Shown here piece after piece: positions 8,337 through 17,394 of a stretch of 64,000 nucleotides of DNA (positions are counted from its first letter, which is position 1; each line of letters opens with the position of its first letter). The stretch covers positions 4,620,102-4,684,101 of the forward strand of contig NZ_CP045503.2 in the NCBI RefSeq assembly GCF_007004545.3, in the 5' to 3' direction. The position numbers and the translations under genes are program-made. The notes below the pieces were generated by a model, which saw only the letters and a program-made list of their open reading frames with translations, searched no databases and was not told where the DNA came from. This DNA comes from Shewanella eurypsychrophilus. GTDB taxonomy: Bacteria; Pseudomonadota; Gammaproteobacteria; Enterobacterales; Shewanellaceae.

Positions 8337-8546
8337 ATGAAAGTAAATTTCAATATTTTTAAAAATAACACTTCTTGGAATGCATTAATCCACCAGTTAA
8401 ACGGTGATGTATTACTGCGTCATATCTTCATGAAAGGCAACATAGATAGCAGAGATATTGAGCTATCCTATTGTGATGAAACTTGCCAGGGTAAGATCAT
8501 TAATAGTGAAAATCAGCTGATCGGTAACTTCTCAATCTCCTGCTAG
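8337..8546 (+). CDS. small hypothetical protein
   Basis: 69 residues, start ATG with AAGGT 7 bases upstream. Short polar protein with three Cys, one of them the last residue (SISC), and CDETC in the middle. No signal peptide or membrane segment. Not recognised; coding status is supported only by the ribosome site and placement between two other small genes. Confidence 0.5.
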   Translation: MKVNFNIFKNNTSWNALIHQLNGDVLLRHIFMKGNIDSRDIELSYCDETCQGKIINSENQLIGNFSISC

Positions 8547-8556
8547 CAGCATAATC

Positions 8557-8787
8557 CTACTTTTGCTTTTCTACTTCCCGCTGCACAAGAATAAAAGTCA
8601 GGTACATTTTGGTGGGTAAAGACAATGCCATACCGAAGGCCACACAAACAGCGCTAATGATGATCCCGGTGACACCCATCTCTTCCATCATTTCGCTAAA
8701 GTTATGCAAGTAAATACCGAGGGAGATTAAACAAATACCAACACAAATACTGCACTTTAAAATTAAGACCAGCTTGTCATCTGTCAC
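8557..8787 (-). CDS. small inner-membrane protein
   Basis: 76 residues with two clear hydrophobic helices (LVLILKCSICVGICLISLGIY and TGIIISAVCVAFGMALSL) and charged ends. The GTG start at 8787 has GAGGGGG five bases upstream, which supports it over later codons. No family recognised. The shared TTAATACCTATYGGTA motif (8880-8895) lies about 95 bases upstream. Confidence 0.65.
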   Translation of the reverse strand: MTDDKLVLILKCSICVGICLISLGIYLHNFSEMMEEMGVTGIIISAVCVAFGMALSLPTKMYLTFILVQREVEKQK

Positions 8788-8879
8788 TATTCCCCCTCAA
8801 TGCTCAGCATCATTTTAGACTAATACAAGCAATCCTTTTACCTGACTATATTGGTTCAAACAGCCCTATTGCACCTTGA

Positions 8880-8895
8880 TTAATACCTATCGGTA
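8880..8895. promoter_or_regulatory. second copy of the pldA-type operator motif
   Basis: TTAATACCTATCGGTA, matching the pldA upstream site at 15 of 16 positions, with core TACC-TATC-GGTA. Confidence 0.35.
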
Positions 8896-8940
8896 AAATG
8901 ATGAGTCATTTAACACTCAATGCATATTGCTTGGAGAGTC

Positions 8941-9210
8941 TATACCAATTCCATTAAATGTATGACCTATTCAGAGCTTTCTCAGGGCTTTAAATTCAAG
9001 GCGCATTGTTGAAGAAATGGTTATTCCCTTTTAAGGCAATGCAACGCAGAAGTGGAAGTCCTGAGAAGCTCACATAGTGCGGGTTTAAAAACACTCTATG
9101 CTGCGCAAGCGGCTTTCGACATAGAATAACTATTAGCTTCAATCCCCTTACTTGCTTACAGCGTTTTTAACTCCCGCTGAATGATCACTTATTTAATGGA
9201 ACTGGTATTA
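8941..9210. mobile_element. MITE with about 19-bp terminal inverted repeats
   Basis: The left end TATACCAATTCCATTAAAT (8941-8959) is mirrored at the right end as the complement of AATACCAGTTCCATTAAAT (up to about 9210), with only small mismatches. The 270-base body has no gene. It is a non-autonomous miniature element. Its right terminal repeat forms the last codons and stop of the DMT transporter gene. Confidence 0.8.
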
Positions 9211-10037
9211 ATATAAAGGAACAGTGATAGAAAGATCATACAAGCACCCAGCGCCTTTTGTAATTCCAGTGTCTCATTCAACATAGTGACACTGAGTATC
9301 ATGGTCCATATCGGTTCCAAGATCATGATCAAGGCGGCGGTTTCCATCTTGATACTATACTGCCCCATTGTTTGCAGTAAGTAGCGTATCGAGGTAGCTA
9401 AAATAGTAGAGATAACAAACCAAAACAGCAAAGTGTGGCTATATTCAAAGGCATATTCTTGGGTAAAACCCACATACACGAGACCCACAATGCCGACCGT
9501 GAATAGCTGTAAACATATTGAAACTAACGGAGTGATCTGACTGCTTATTTTTTTGTTCAACACAAAATGAATAGAGAGAAGTATTGCGGCAAGCAGAAAA
9601 TAAACTTGGCTTTTATCGACTTGCCAGCCATTGCCTAACATCAGCAACAACATACCCATAGTGCTTACCGGCAAGGCTAGCCAAAATGCTCTGTTTGGCT
9701 TTAGCTGAAACAGGACCCATGAGGTCACGGGGGCAATGATCATGGCTAAGCTCATGATAAATGCTCCTTCAGACAGGCTGCTGCTAATTGACACTGCATA
9801 AACCCAAACTTGCAATGCGAGCCCGAGAAAGACACCCACACCACAAGCCAACATCACGTGTTTAACCTGTAATTTCAATAATTGCTTATAGCAAAATGGC
9901 AGTAAAACTAGGCTCGCAAGCAGGAACCTTATCGCAATAAACGCCTCTCCAGGCATCTCGATAACCACTAGTTTAGACGCAATCCAACCCAGTGCAGCCA
10001 GTAAAGTGGCTATAAGTAGGTACAACTCAGCACGCAT
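9189..10037 (-). CDS. EamA/DMT-family transporter
   Basis: 282 residues with about ten hydrophobic segments in two related halves, the pattern of the drug/metabolite transporter superfamily (GWIASKLV and FIAIRFLLASLVLLPF early; LEPIWTMILSVTMLNETL late, the second being the typical EamA repeat end). Substrate cannot be inferred. The last residues NTSSIK and the TAA lie inside the terminal repeat of the MITE at 8941-9210, so the original C-terminus was probably replaced by the insertion; the change is confined to the cytoplasmic tail after the last helix and the protein may still work. Confidence 0.85.
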   Translation of the reverse strand: MRAELYLLIATLLAALGWIASKLVVIEMPGEAFIAIRFLLASLVLLPFCYKQLLKLQVKHVMLACGVGVFLGLALQVWVYAVSISSSLSEGAFIMSLAMIIAPVTSWVLFQLKPNRAFWLALPVSTMGMLLLMLGNGWQVDKSQVYFLLAAILLSIHFVLNKKISSQITPLVSICLQLFTVGIVGLVYVGFTQEYAFEYSHTLLFWFVISTILATSIRYLLQTMGQYSIKMETAALIMILEPIWTMILSVTMLNETLELQKALGACMIFLSLFLYINTSSIK

Positions 10038-10353
10038 CGACGACTCTCTCTTTGTATTGTTTAATACTTAAAATTGACGAACTCAGCCCTTTGACCTCAG
10101 ATCCCATCAAACAAAATGAAACGGACTCAAGTCAGGCTAAAATTCTGTACTAAAAAACAAAAAGCAACCACACGCGATAGTGAGGTTGCTCTCTTTAATA
10201 TCACACGAATTTTAACCTACCTTTACAGGCATAACTACAAAGAAGCTCACAGTAAATGTTCAACCCAGTTCCAATATTTCACGACTCTTTTGTAGCCAAG
10301 CAGTTAATATAATGTGAAACTATCAAGCGGTATAAGTTCACATTATAAAAACA
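10038..10353. other. divergent region between transporter and CadC-like gene
   Basis: 316 bases. It holds the leftward terminator-like hairpin (10153-10190) and presumably the two divergent promoters; a GTATAA at 10331 with AT-rich flanks before the 10354 start could be part of a -10 element. Nothing else is clear. Confidence 0.4.
10153..10190 (-). terminator. terminator-like hairpin upstream of the transporter
   Basis: On the minus strand AGCAACC...GGTTGCT (7 bp plus three inner pairs after an A-A mismatch) is followed by TTTTTGTTTTTT. It lies 5' of the leftward transporter gene, so it either blocks antisense read-through from the right or acts as an attenuator in the transporter leader. 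Confidence 0.65.
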
Positions 10354-12174
10354 ATGCGTTATAGATTTACAGAGTTTGAATTTGACAGTAAAAGCTTAGT
10401 TTTATTAAAAAATGATCAGGCAGTGCCGATTCGTCATAATGAAGCTAAGGTATTAACGCTCTTGCTTGAGCAAGCCAAGCATGTAATGAGCAAAGAGGAT
10501 ATCCTGTCTCATGTCTGGCAAGACAAGGTGGTGTCTGAACAAGCAATTTTCCAAAACATTAGCCACTTAAGAGCGCTTTTTGGCAACGTAGCCATAAAGA
10601 CCTTCCCCAAGCGAGGCTACCAGTGGCAACTGGATTTTGAGATCGTAGCCCCGGCTCCACTTGACATTGCACTCCACAGTGAACAAGAGTCACCCGTTTC
10701 CGCCATCCCCCAAACTCAGCCCTATTGGCTATATGTAGCATTAGTTGCTTTAGTTATCTGCATTATTGGGATAATAAATTGGCCAAGTGAGCCTATTCAT
10801 TTAAATGACGAGTCGGCGATAAAAATAGCTTACATTCCATTTTCTAACATTTCTGACAACACTCAGGAGCAGGCTCAGCTTGTACTGCAAGACAGTGAAC
10901 TCTTCGATTTCACGCCTCTGGCTCATTTAGAAACAACCCAATTTTTAACCTCTGCAGAGCTTGAATACCCGCACTTATCGCAATCAAACCCGTTTATCTT
11001 GACCGGTAATATTCGAGTTCATCAGCAGCTAACCCATTTGGATTTTTCAATAAAAGGCCCATTTGATGAGTGGCAGGGGCAACTCGCTGGGTCATCAACT
11101 AAGGATGTGCTCGAACAATTAAGACAGCATTTAGCACAGACACTTATTTATGATCTGCTGAGTAAACCTCAGGCGCCAGAGCTTAAACAGGCCAAACTAT
11201 CAATTGCCTATCAACAAGCTCCTGATGACCTGATAATCTTAGGTAAACTGATCCTCAGTTACCTGAGGACTCAAGAACTCGAAAAAGCCATGGTAATGGC
11301 AGATAAACTTGCAGAGCAGGCCCAATCCCAAGAGGATCCTCAGCAGATAGGTAACGCCTATCTGTTTCAGAGTCAAATATTAACCAGTAAGAAACTGTAC
11401 GATTTAAGCGCGCATAAACTGGCTTTAGCCATTGAACAATTTGAAAAGATTAATGACCTAAATCGTCAGGCAGATGCCTGGCATTCAAAATCTTGGCTGC
11501 ACTACCAACAAGATGATTATGCAGCAATCAAAATCACTTTATTAAGATCAGCTCAGTTGGCATTGGACGCTCAAGACATCCCCCGAGAGCTAGATGCGCT
11601 CACCTATTTATCTGTGCTAGCTCATAAAAAGCATCAAGAAGACGATAAATATCTGTATTTACAGCAAGCTGAAAATAAGATGCGGGAGTACCAATTACCT
11701 ATTTATCACTTTGCTAAAGTCCCCTTTCATTATGCTATTTTTGCCGAAAATCCAGCGGATAAAGAACCACATTTACAGCGAGTACTCGAATTTACTGCGT
11801 TAACGCCAGATCATTGGGTCGCCCAATCGAGTCGAAGGCAACTTATGACCCATTACATCAACTTCAATCGACTCGGTGAAGCTCAAGGCTTGGTCGACGA
11901 TCTCACTGCTGATAATGTTTATAACTCTTATCTTAAAACAGTGCTAGCTCAAGCTAAGCAGCAAACAGAGGCATTTATTAATCATGCCAAACGTACCTTC
12001 GAGCAAGCTCAGCTTTCGGGTGAGTTATCGATCGGCTTAGATATCGCTTTACTGTTATGCAGCGCATCTAATCAACAAGTTAACTATGACTTTTATTCAC
12101 AGTATATTAGTGAAAACGCCCCATCATATTGGCGACAAGCGAATGAGACCGAGTTATTGGCGCTAAAAATTTAA
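10354..12174 (+). CDS. CadC/ToxR-like membrane regulator with helical-repeat sensor domain
   Basis: 606 residues. An N-terminal Trans_reg_C winged helix (RHNEAKVLTLLLEQ, VVSEQAIFQNISHLRALFG, FPKRGYQW; residues 1-95) is followed by one membrane helix (WLYVALVALVICIIGIINW, about 125-145). The periplasmic part of about 460 residues is largely helical with TPR-like spacing from about residue 280 (YLFQSQILTSKKLYDLSA and similar). This is the layout of CadC-type one-component regulators that sense periplasmic signals. It stands alone; the gene at its right end is convergent. Target genes unknown. Confidence 0.85.
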   Translation: MRYRFTEFEFDSKSLVLLKNDQAVPIRHNEAKVLTLLLEQAKHVMSKEDILSHVWQDKVVSEQAIFQNISHLRALFGNVAIKTFPKRGYQWQLDFEIVAPAPLDIALHSEQESPVSAIPQTQPYWLYVALVALVICIIGIINWPSEPIHLNDESAIKIAYIPFSNISDNTQEQAQLVLQDSELFDFTPLAHLETTQFLTSAELEYPHLSQSNPFILTGNIRVHQQLTHLDFSIKGPFDEWQGQLAGSSTKDVLEQLRQHLAQTLIYDLLSKPQAPELKQAKLSIAYQQAPDDLIILGKLILSYLRTQELEKAMVMADKLAEQAQSQEDPQQIGNAYLFQSQILTSKKLYDLSAHKLALAIEQFEKINDLNRQADAWHSKSWLHYQQDDYAAIKITLLRSAQLALDAQDIPRELDALTYLSVLAHKKHQEDDKYLYLQQAENKMREYQLPIYHFAKVPFHYAIFAENPADKEPHLQRVLEFTALTPDHWVAQSSRRQLMTHYINFNRLGEAQGLVDDLTADNVYNSYLKTVLAQAKQQTEAFINHAKRTFEQAQLSGELSIGLDIALLLCSASNQQVNYDFYSQYISENAPSYWRQANETELLALKI

Positions 12175-12243
12175 GAGCCGGCGGCCACCAATAAGTATAA
12201 TCGCCGCCCGAACTTATGGATTTTATATACACCTTTCGGTTAA

Positions 12244-13896
12244 CTAAATGGCTTTAACATCCAGCCAGTTAACCGCAAACATTGGCTGCTCACCCTCAAC
12301 GGTTAAGGTATGAATGCCTTGGGGCAATTCGATAACGATATTATTAACCGTTTTCCAGCCCCTCTCCCCCTCAAGTTTTGGCGCTGCTAGTTTTTGATCT
12401 CCAAGCCATAACTCAAATTTTTGAGCTTCACCGGAGTGAAATACCCTCGCATCCAATTGAAACTTACCACCACGGGCTACTCGAATTTGATAAGACGCTT
12501 TTTTGTCTCCTAAAGAGCTGAAAATCTTATCATTGTCAGGCTCCATGGTTGAATCCCTCACATCTGCACCATGGGCAAAGTTAAACGCCTCCCCCTGAAT
12601 TTTAATGGGTAAGGTATGCACCATGCTAGATCCACTATCGACAGCTTCGCTGCTTTGGCTCTGCGTTGTGCCGTTAAGCGCCACAACAGAATAACGAGCG
12701 TTATGCGCTAAAGGCGAAGTATCAATAAAGTGTGTGTCTTTGATGACTGTTGAAATGGCCATCTTTTTATTGGTGAGCGGATCCTGTCTATAGACAGTGT
12801 AACCACTCAAGAATACTTCACTGTTTCCTTGCCAACTGAGTGTCACCTTGCTCCTTTTAGCTTCAACGACTTCTAGTCCCTGAGGCTTATTAGGATATGC
12901 TGGATTCTTTGCATGCTTAAGCTTCACTTTATCCTGAGCTAGAGTTAGTTTTTGTACAAACTCTGTATCACCCTTTTGCGAAGGTAATTCTTTTCCTTCA
13001 GTATCAAGCACCAACCTAAAGCCTTCGATAGCCCCCAAAAAGTCATTGGTGATATAGCTGCGCTCACTTGAGTGCCAAGGGAACCAATGCCAACTGCCAC
13101 CGCGTGCCACAAAGGAATCACAAGCATCGATGATCACCTGACTGCCATCTACTGGCGCATCCTTATAGCTATCGACATAACAATCCGCCAAATACTCCAT
13201 GGCGTTACCCATTAAGTCGTGTACACCAAATGGATTGGCTTGATAGAGGCCAACCATTGCTAAAGTGGCTTCATTGTCACTGCATTGTTCGATATCTCTC
13301 ACATAGGCCCCAGGAAAGATTTCCGCTGACTTATCCGCCGCATACCAGTCGGATACATTACCGTATTGGCAGGCTTTTGAAGCAGCTTGCTCATCACCAA
13401 AAAAGTATCGGGTACTTGTGCCGGCACGTAAGGTATATTCCCATTCAGCTTCTGAAGGCAGTCGATAATGCTTACCCGTTTGATCTGTCAGCCAAGTGGC
13501 ATAGTCAACCGCAGCCTGCTGAGGTAAACACACCACAGGATGATAATCACTGAAGTTATAAACATTGGTATCCCATGCAGCTAATTCCTCTGTTGGGCCA
13601 CCTAATACATGCTGATAGCAGTTACTTGGCATCTCATAGTTCGTCGCTTTAATGAACTTTTTAAACTCAGCAACCGTGACCTCATACTTGCCCATTTGAA
13701 AGGCTGATATAGATACTCTTCGAATGGGCCTTGCATTTTCCTCACCGCGATCACTGCCCATGGAGAATTCACCTGCTGGAATACTCACCATAGGCGGTTC
13801 TATAAAGTCGGACTCTGCGGCGAAAGTAGCTGTTGATGTCAATGTGATGCCTGCAAAGGCGATAACGAATGGTTTAAGTTTAAATACTTGGCTCAT
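12244..13896 (-). CDS. secreted FGE-sulfatase-fold (SUMF1-like) protein with FN3-like domain
   Basis: 550 residues. Signal peptide to about residue 27. Residues 33-300 are an FGE/SUMF1-type domain: IPAGEFSMGSDRGEENARP, FQMGKYEVTVAEF, YRLPSEAEWEY, GVHDLMGNAMEYLADC, and ARGGSWHWFPWHSSERS ending in EGFRLV. The Cys pair of true formylglycine-generating enzymes near the last block is absent, so sulfatase activation is unlikely; a structural or binding role is more plausible. Residues 340-430 look like a fibronectin III-type domain, and the C-terminal 120 residues look like a carbohydrate-binding-type sandwich. AAAGGAAA precedes the start. It is divergent from the metalloprotease at 14262. Confidence 0.8.
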   Translation of the reverse strand: MSQVFKLKPFVIAFAGITLTSTATFAAESDFIEPPMVSIPAGEFSMGSDRGEENARPIRRVSISAFQMGKYEVTVAEFKKFIKATNYEMPSNCYQHVLGGPTEELAAWDTNVYNFSDYHPVVCLPQQAAVDYATWLTDQTGKHYRLPSEAEWEYTLRAGTSTRYFFGDEQAASKACQYGNVSDWYAADKSAEIFPGAYVRDIEQCSDNEATLAMVGLYQANPFGVHDLMGNAMEYLADCYVDSYKDAPVDGSQVIIDACDSFVARGGSWHWFPWHSSERSYITNDFLGAIEGFRLVLDTEGKELPSQKGDTEFVQKLTLAQDKVKLKHAKNPAYPNKPQGLEVVEAKRSKVTLSWQGNSEVFLSGYTVYRQDPLTNKKMAISTVIKDTHFIDTSPLAHNARYSVVALNGTTQSQSSEAVDSGSSMVHTLPIKIQGEAFNFAHGADVRDSTMEPDNDKIFSSLGDKKASYQIRVARGGKFQLDARVFHSGEAQKFELWLGDQKLAAPKLEGERGWKTVNNIVIELPQGIHTLTVEGEQPMFAVNWLDVKAI

Positions 13897-14261
13897 ATCA
13901 ATTTCCTTTTGTTGATAGGAAAAACAATATTAGTTTCAACTCGTTGGATCTTATGAAATATCTATTTTTCACATAAAAATGGATAAAATAGAAAAATCCT
14001 AGATTTTTACTATGGCTATACGCTAAAGATCTACAGCCTCCTCAGTCAGCTTCTAGTGCTCTGTTTCACTCAAAGCAATAATGCAAGAGAAGTAGAGGGC
14101 CGTTCCCCCCAAAAAAATGGCCGCGCCTTTAACATCTAGAGTTAGTGAGAAAGATCTCACTTTCATGATTAAAACTGAACCAAAGCACAACTTACCACTC
14201 GAATTATTTCAACATTTCATGTGTTCTGAATAGAATAATTATCAATAAAAGGAAACAATGA
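13897..14261. other. divergent promoter region of FGE-like and metalloprotease genes
   Basis: 365 AT-rich bases. Both genes have similar purine-rich ribosome sites (AAAGGAAA). No distinct operator recognised; a C6-A7 run lies at about 14106-14118. Confidence 0.45.
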
Positions 14262-16799
14262 ATGAAGTTATCTAGCCTTTCTTTAGCCGTTATCTTATCG
14301 ATAACGAGCATGCATTCTGTATCAGCGGCAGATCGTGAAGATAATCAGAAAACGATGACCGAGATGCTAACAGGTAAGAGAGTATCTGAAGGCTTATTCA
14401 ACTTTTATCAAGATAACAAAAGTGGTGAGACTTTCATGTTAATCAAAGAGTCTCAGCTCAATACCCCGATATTATATGCGGCTCATAATGTCGATGGCTT
14501 AGCCGATATCTGGGAATTCAGAGGCTTGAAGCGTGACGAGAAGTTAATAGAATTCAAACGTTATTTTGATCGTATCGATATTATCGCAAAATCGTCTCGA
14601 TTTATTTATGATGAAAATAGCCCATTGAGTCGCTCTAAGGATGCCAACCTCAGTGAACCCGTGCTCGCGAGTCTAAAAATTGAAAGCGAACAAGATGGCA
14701 AAGTGCTCGTGAATGTCGATCCGCTTTTTTTAAGCGAGTCTTTACATAGAGTGTCTCAATGGCCTGATGGTAACAACCAAGGAAATAAAAAGCAGTTTAA
14801 ACTGGGTAAGTTAGATGAAACTAAATCACGTATAATCAAAAATCGTACCTACGAAAATAATGTCGATGTGATCGTCGAGTACGTGTTTAACAATGACAAC
14901 CCTAGGGGCGTTGGTTCAATAGCATTGACCGATCCTAGAGTGGCATCACTTAGAATTCAGCACTCTTTTTTTGAGCTGCCCCAGAACAATTTTAAGCCCC
15001 GTCGTGACGATGCAAGAGTCGGATACTTTCCTCACCAATTAGATAATAAAACCTCCGCCGATTGGGCTCCTTATGAGGATGTTATTGTACGCTGGAACTT
15101 GCAAAAACAGGACCCATCAGCCCCGCTATCCGAACCCGTTAAGCCTATAACTTGGTGGATTGAAAATACCACCCCTTATGAGTGGCGTGACACGATTAAG
15201 GAGGCGGTATTAACCTGGAATAAAGCGTTTGAAGAGCTAGGCTTTAAGAATGCCATACAGGTCAAGGTTCAACCCGATGATGCCAACTGGGATGCAGGAG
15301 ACATTAACTATAACGTATTACGATGGGTGTCATCCCCCAAGCCATTAAGTAACGGTTATGGTGACGCTGTATCTAACCCCTTTACAGGGGAGATCTTGGG
15401 CGCTGATCTGATACTGGAATATCGCTTCATGAAAAATACCTGGGCACTTGACCAGATGTATAGTCAAGGCGACAACAACTTAGCGAGTGACACAAGCCAG
15501 TCGTATCAAGGTGGACGAGCTGCACATTTAAATTGCAGTTTAGGTCATCAACTGCAACAGAGTCAGTTATTGGCAGAAACTATAGCCGCAGGAGAGATGA
15601 CTCAAAAATCCATCTTAGATGAAGGGCTACGAATGCTGGTGATGCATGAGGTAGGTCATACTCTTGGGTTAAGCCATAACATGAAGGCTTCAACCCTATG
15701 GGATGAAAACGAGGTACACAATAAGGCCATAACCCAAGGAGTACTTACAGGCTCTGTGATGGAGTATGCACCAGTAAACCTAGCACCTATCGGCGCCCAG
15801 CAGGGAGATTATTTTCAGACTCAACTTGGCCCCTATGATTATTGGGCAATAGAGTATGGTTACTCAACAGCATTAAACGATAGCGATGCCGAACAAAAGA
15901 GGCTCGATGCAATATTACGCCGTTCGGGAGAGCATGGGCTAGCCTTCGGCAATGATGCTGATGATATGCGCCGCGCAGGTATACACATAGATCCACTGAT
16001 GATGACTGGAGATATGTCATCTAATCCCGTGGCGTATGCTGTTGATAGAATGATTCTGATTGACCAGACTCTGGGGGGGATTAAAAGAAGAACCTTAGTA
16101 AAAGGTGAGTCCTATCAACAATTACTCACCTCAGTGAATGTTCTCTATGGTGAATATAAAAAACAAGCCGTGGTGATCTCCCGCCAAATAGGTGGTGTTA
16201 ACATCGAGCGAAGCTTTGTCGGTGACCATGACGAAAACAATGCAGCAGCGGCTCCATATTCGCCAGTTTCAGCCGAAAAACAACAACAAGCCATGAAGGC
16301 CTTGGCAAAATATGTATTTTCTGAGGATGCATTAGTGTCTTTAGAGCCCCTTTATAGCCATATGCAACATCAACGTAGGGGCTGGGAACATTCAGGGAAA
16401 AATGAAGATCCCAAAGCACATAAGATGGTACTCAACATGCAAACATCAGTGCTTAATCATTTGCTGCATATCAATGTACTAGAGCGTATATCAGATACCG
16501 CGTTATACGGTAATGAATACAAGCTCACCACGTATATGAATGAGTTAACTTCAGCTATTTTTGTTGATACTAAGGCAATCAAGTCAACCAGTCAGAACCT
16601 GCAGATAGAATATGTACAACAGCTAATCAAAATAGCTGGGATTGGAGCTGACTCAAAATACAATCACTTGGCCAAGTCTGCAGTCGTATACCAGCTGCGC
16701 TTTATCGCAGAGCGTAGCAGCCCTTGGGGAGCCGATGAAGCAACAAAGGCCCATAAGAATTATGTTGACCTATTGATTAGTAAAGCCTTTAAAGCCTGA
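14262..16799 (+). CDS. secreted zinc metalloprotease (DUF5117/DUF4953 type)
   Basis: 845 residues with a signal peptide ending near SVSA (residue 22). The zinc site HEVGHTLGLSH starts at His462, the extended HExxHxxGxxH of metzincins, followed by the conserved VMEYAPVN turn (Met-turn). The N-terminal 300 residues match the beta-rich prodomain-like DUF5117 region and the C-terminal part the DUF4953 family, from memory of these proteins. It is probably periplasmic or outer-membrane associated and cleaves peptides; substrate unknown. Divergent from the FGE-like secreted gene. Confidence 0.85.
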   Translation: MKLSSLSLAVILSITSMHSVSAADREDNQKTMTEMLTGKRVSEGLFNFYQDNKSGETFMLIKESQLNTPILYAAHNVDGLADIWEFRGLKRDEKLIEFKRYFDRIDIIAKSSRFIYDENSPLSRSKDANLSEPVLASLKIESEQDGKVLVNVDPLFLSESLHRVSQWPDGNNQGNKKQFKLGKLDETKSRIIKNRTYENNVDVIVEYVFNNDNPRGVGSIALTDPRVASLRIQHSFFELPQNNFKPRRDDARVGYFPHQLDNKTSADWAPYEDVIVRWNLQKQDPSAPLSEPVKPITWWIENTTPYEWRDTIKEAVLTWNKAFEELGFKNAIQVKVQPDDANWDAGDINYNVLRWVSSPKPLSNGYGDAVSNPFTGEILGADLILEYRFMKNTWALDQMYSQGDNNLASDTSQSYQGGRAAHLNCSLGHQLQQSQLLAETIAAGEMTQKSILDEGLRMLVMHEVGHTLGLSHNMKASTLWDENEVHNKAITQGVLTGSVMEYAPVNLAPIGAQQGDYFQTQLGPYDYWAIEYGYSTALNDSDAEQKRLDAILRRSGEHGLAFGNDADDMRRAGIHIDPLMMTGDMSSNPVAYAVDRMILIDQTLGGIKRRTLVKGESYQQLLTSVNVLYGEYKKQAVVISRQIGGVNIERSFVGDHDENNAAAAPYSPVSAEKQQQAMKALAKYVFSEDALVSLEPLYSHMQHQRRGWEHSGKNEDPKAHKMVLNMQTSVLNHLLHINVLERISDTALYGNEYKLTTYMNELTSAIFVDTKAIKSTSQNLQIEYVQQLIKIAGIGADSKYNHLAKSAVVYQLRFIAERSSPWGADEATKAHKNYVDLLISKAFKA

Positions 16800-16845
16800 G
16801 AGCTGGACGGTTTAAACATTATTTAGCGATGTCAGCACAGCTTAA

Positions 16846-17247
16846 TTACCAGGAGTCGGCGTGGAAACGTGCTGTTCTGGCTTCAGCCAAACTGCAATCG
16901 GTAATATGTATTAATTCGGACAAGGTGATGTTGGGGCTCTCATTGATCAGACGGGCAAGCTTGGCCTCTAAAGGCTCTAGCTTGTCAGTATGCTCAAGCA
17001 AAGCTGTTTCAATCTTTAGAATAAGGTAGCGAAACCCGCCACGTTCTCTTTGCAATGGTGCTGTTTTTAAGTGAAGGGTGAAAGATTGAATCTTGATAGC
17101 TTCACCAGAAAGCCGCCAATGCCTGGAGCGACGAACTCGCTTAAGCTCGCAATGATATTGCAATGCAATGACCTTGGCTTGTTTAACCTCTTCCCTGCCG
17201 ATCCGATGGATCAGTGAGGGAAGTGAGATGGTGATAACGTCTTTCAT
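16846..17247 (-). CDS. RRF_GI-like small protein (ribosome recycling factor family)
   Basis: 133 residues beginning MKDVITISLPSLIHRIG and rich in basic helices (CELKRVRRSRHWRL). The size and opening sequence recall a small family annotated as ribosome recycling factor family, found in Shewanella and Vibrio; it is not the essential frr product and I have no evidence that it acts on ribosomes. Single gene on the minus strand, downstream of a DUF3083-like gene by about 150 bases. Confidence 0.6.
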   Translation of the reverse strand: MKDVITISLPSLIHRIGREEVKQAKVIALQYHCELKRVRRSRHWRLSGEAIKIQSFTLHLKTAPLQRERGGFRYLILKIETALLEHTDKLEPLEAKLARLINESPNITLSELIHITDCSLAEARTARFHADSW

Positions 17248-17394
17248 CGCTATATTTCATTCATGGCAAATTTGCGAAAGTAACGAATCAAAGTCTCACT
17301 CAGTAACAACCCAAGGTTCATTCGTTTACAAGTCATCTAGCCCCCCCAGTAGCCGTGTTGAACTCACTATTATGGAGGGCTATTCGATGATTAA

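Noticed and set aside
12945..13553. 60- and 107-codon frames inside the FGE-like gene region
   Set aside because: Shadow frames of the long gene at 12244-13896, whose motifs are clear.
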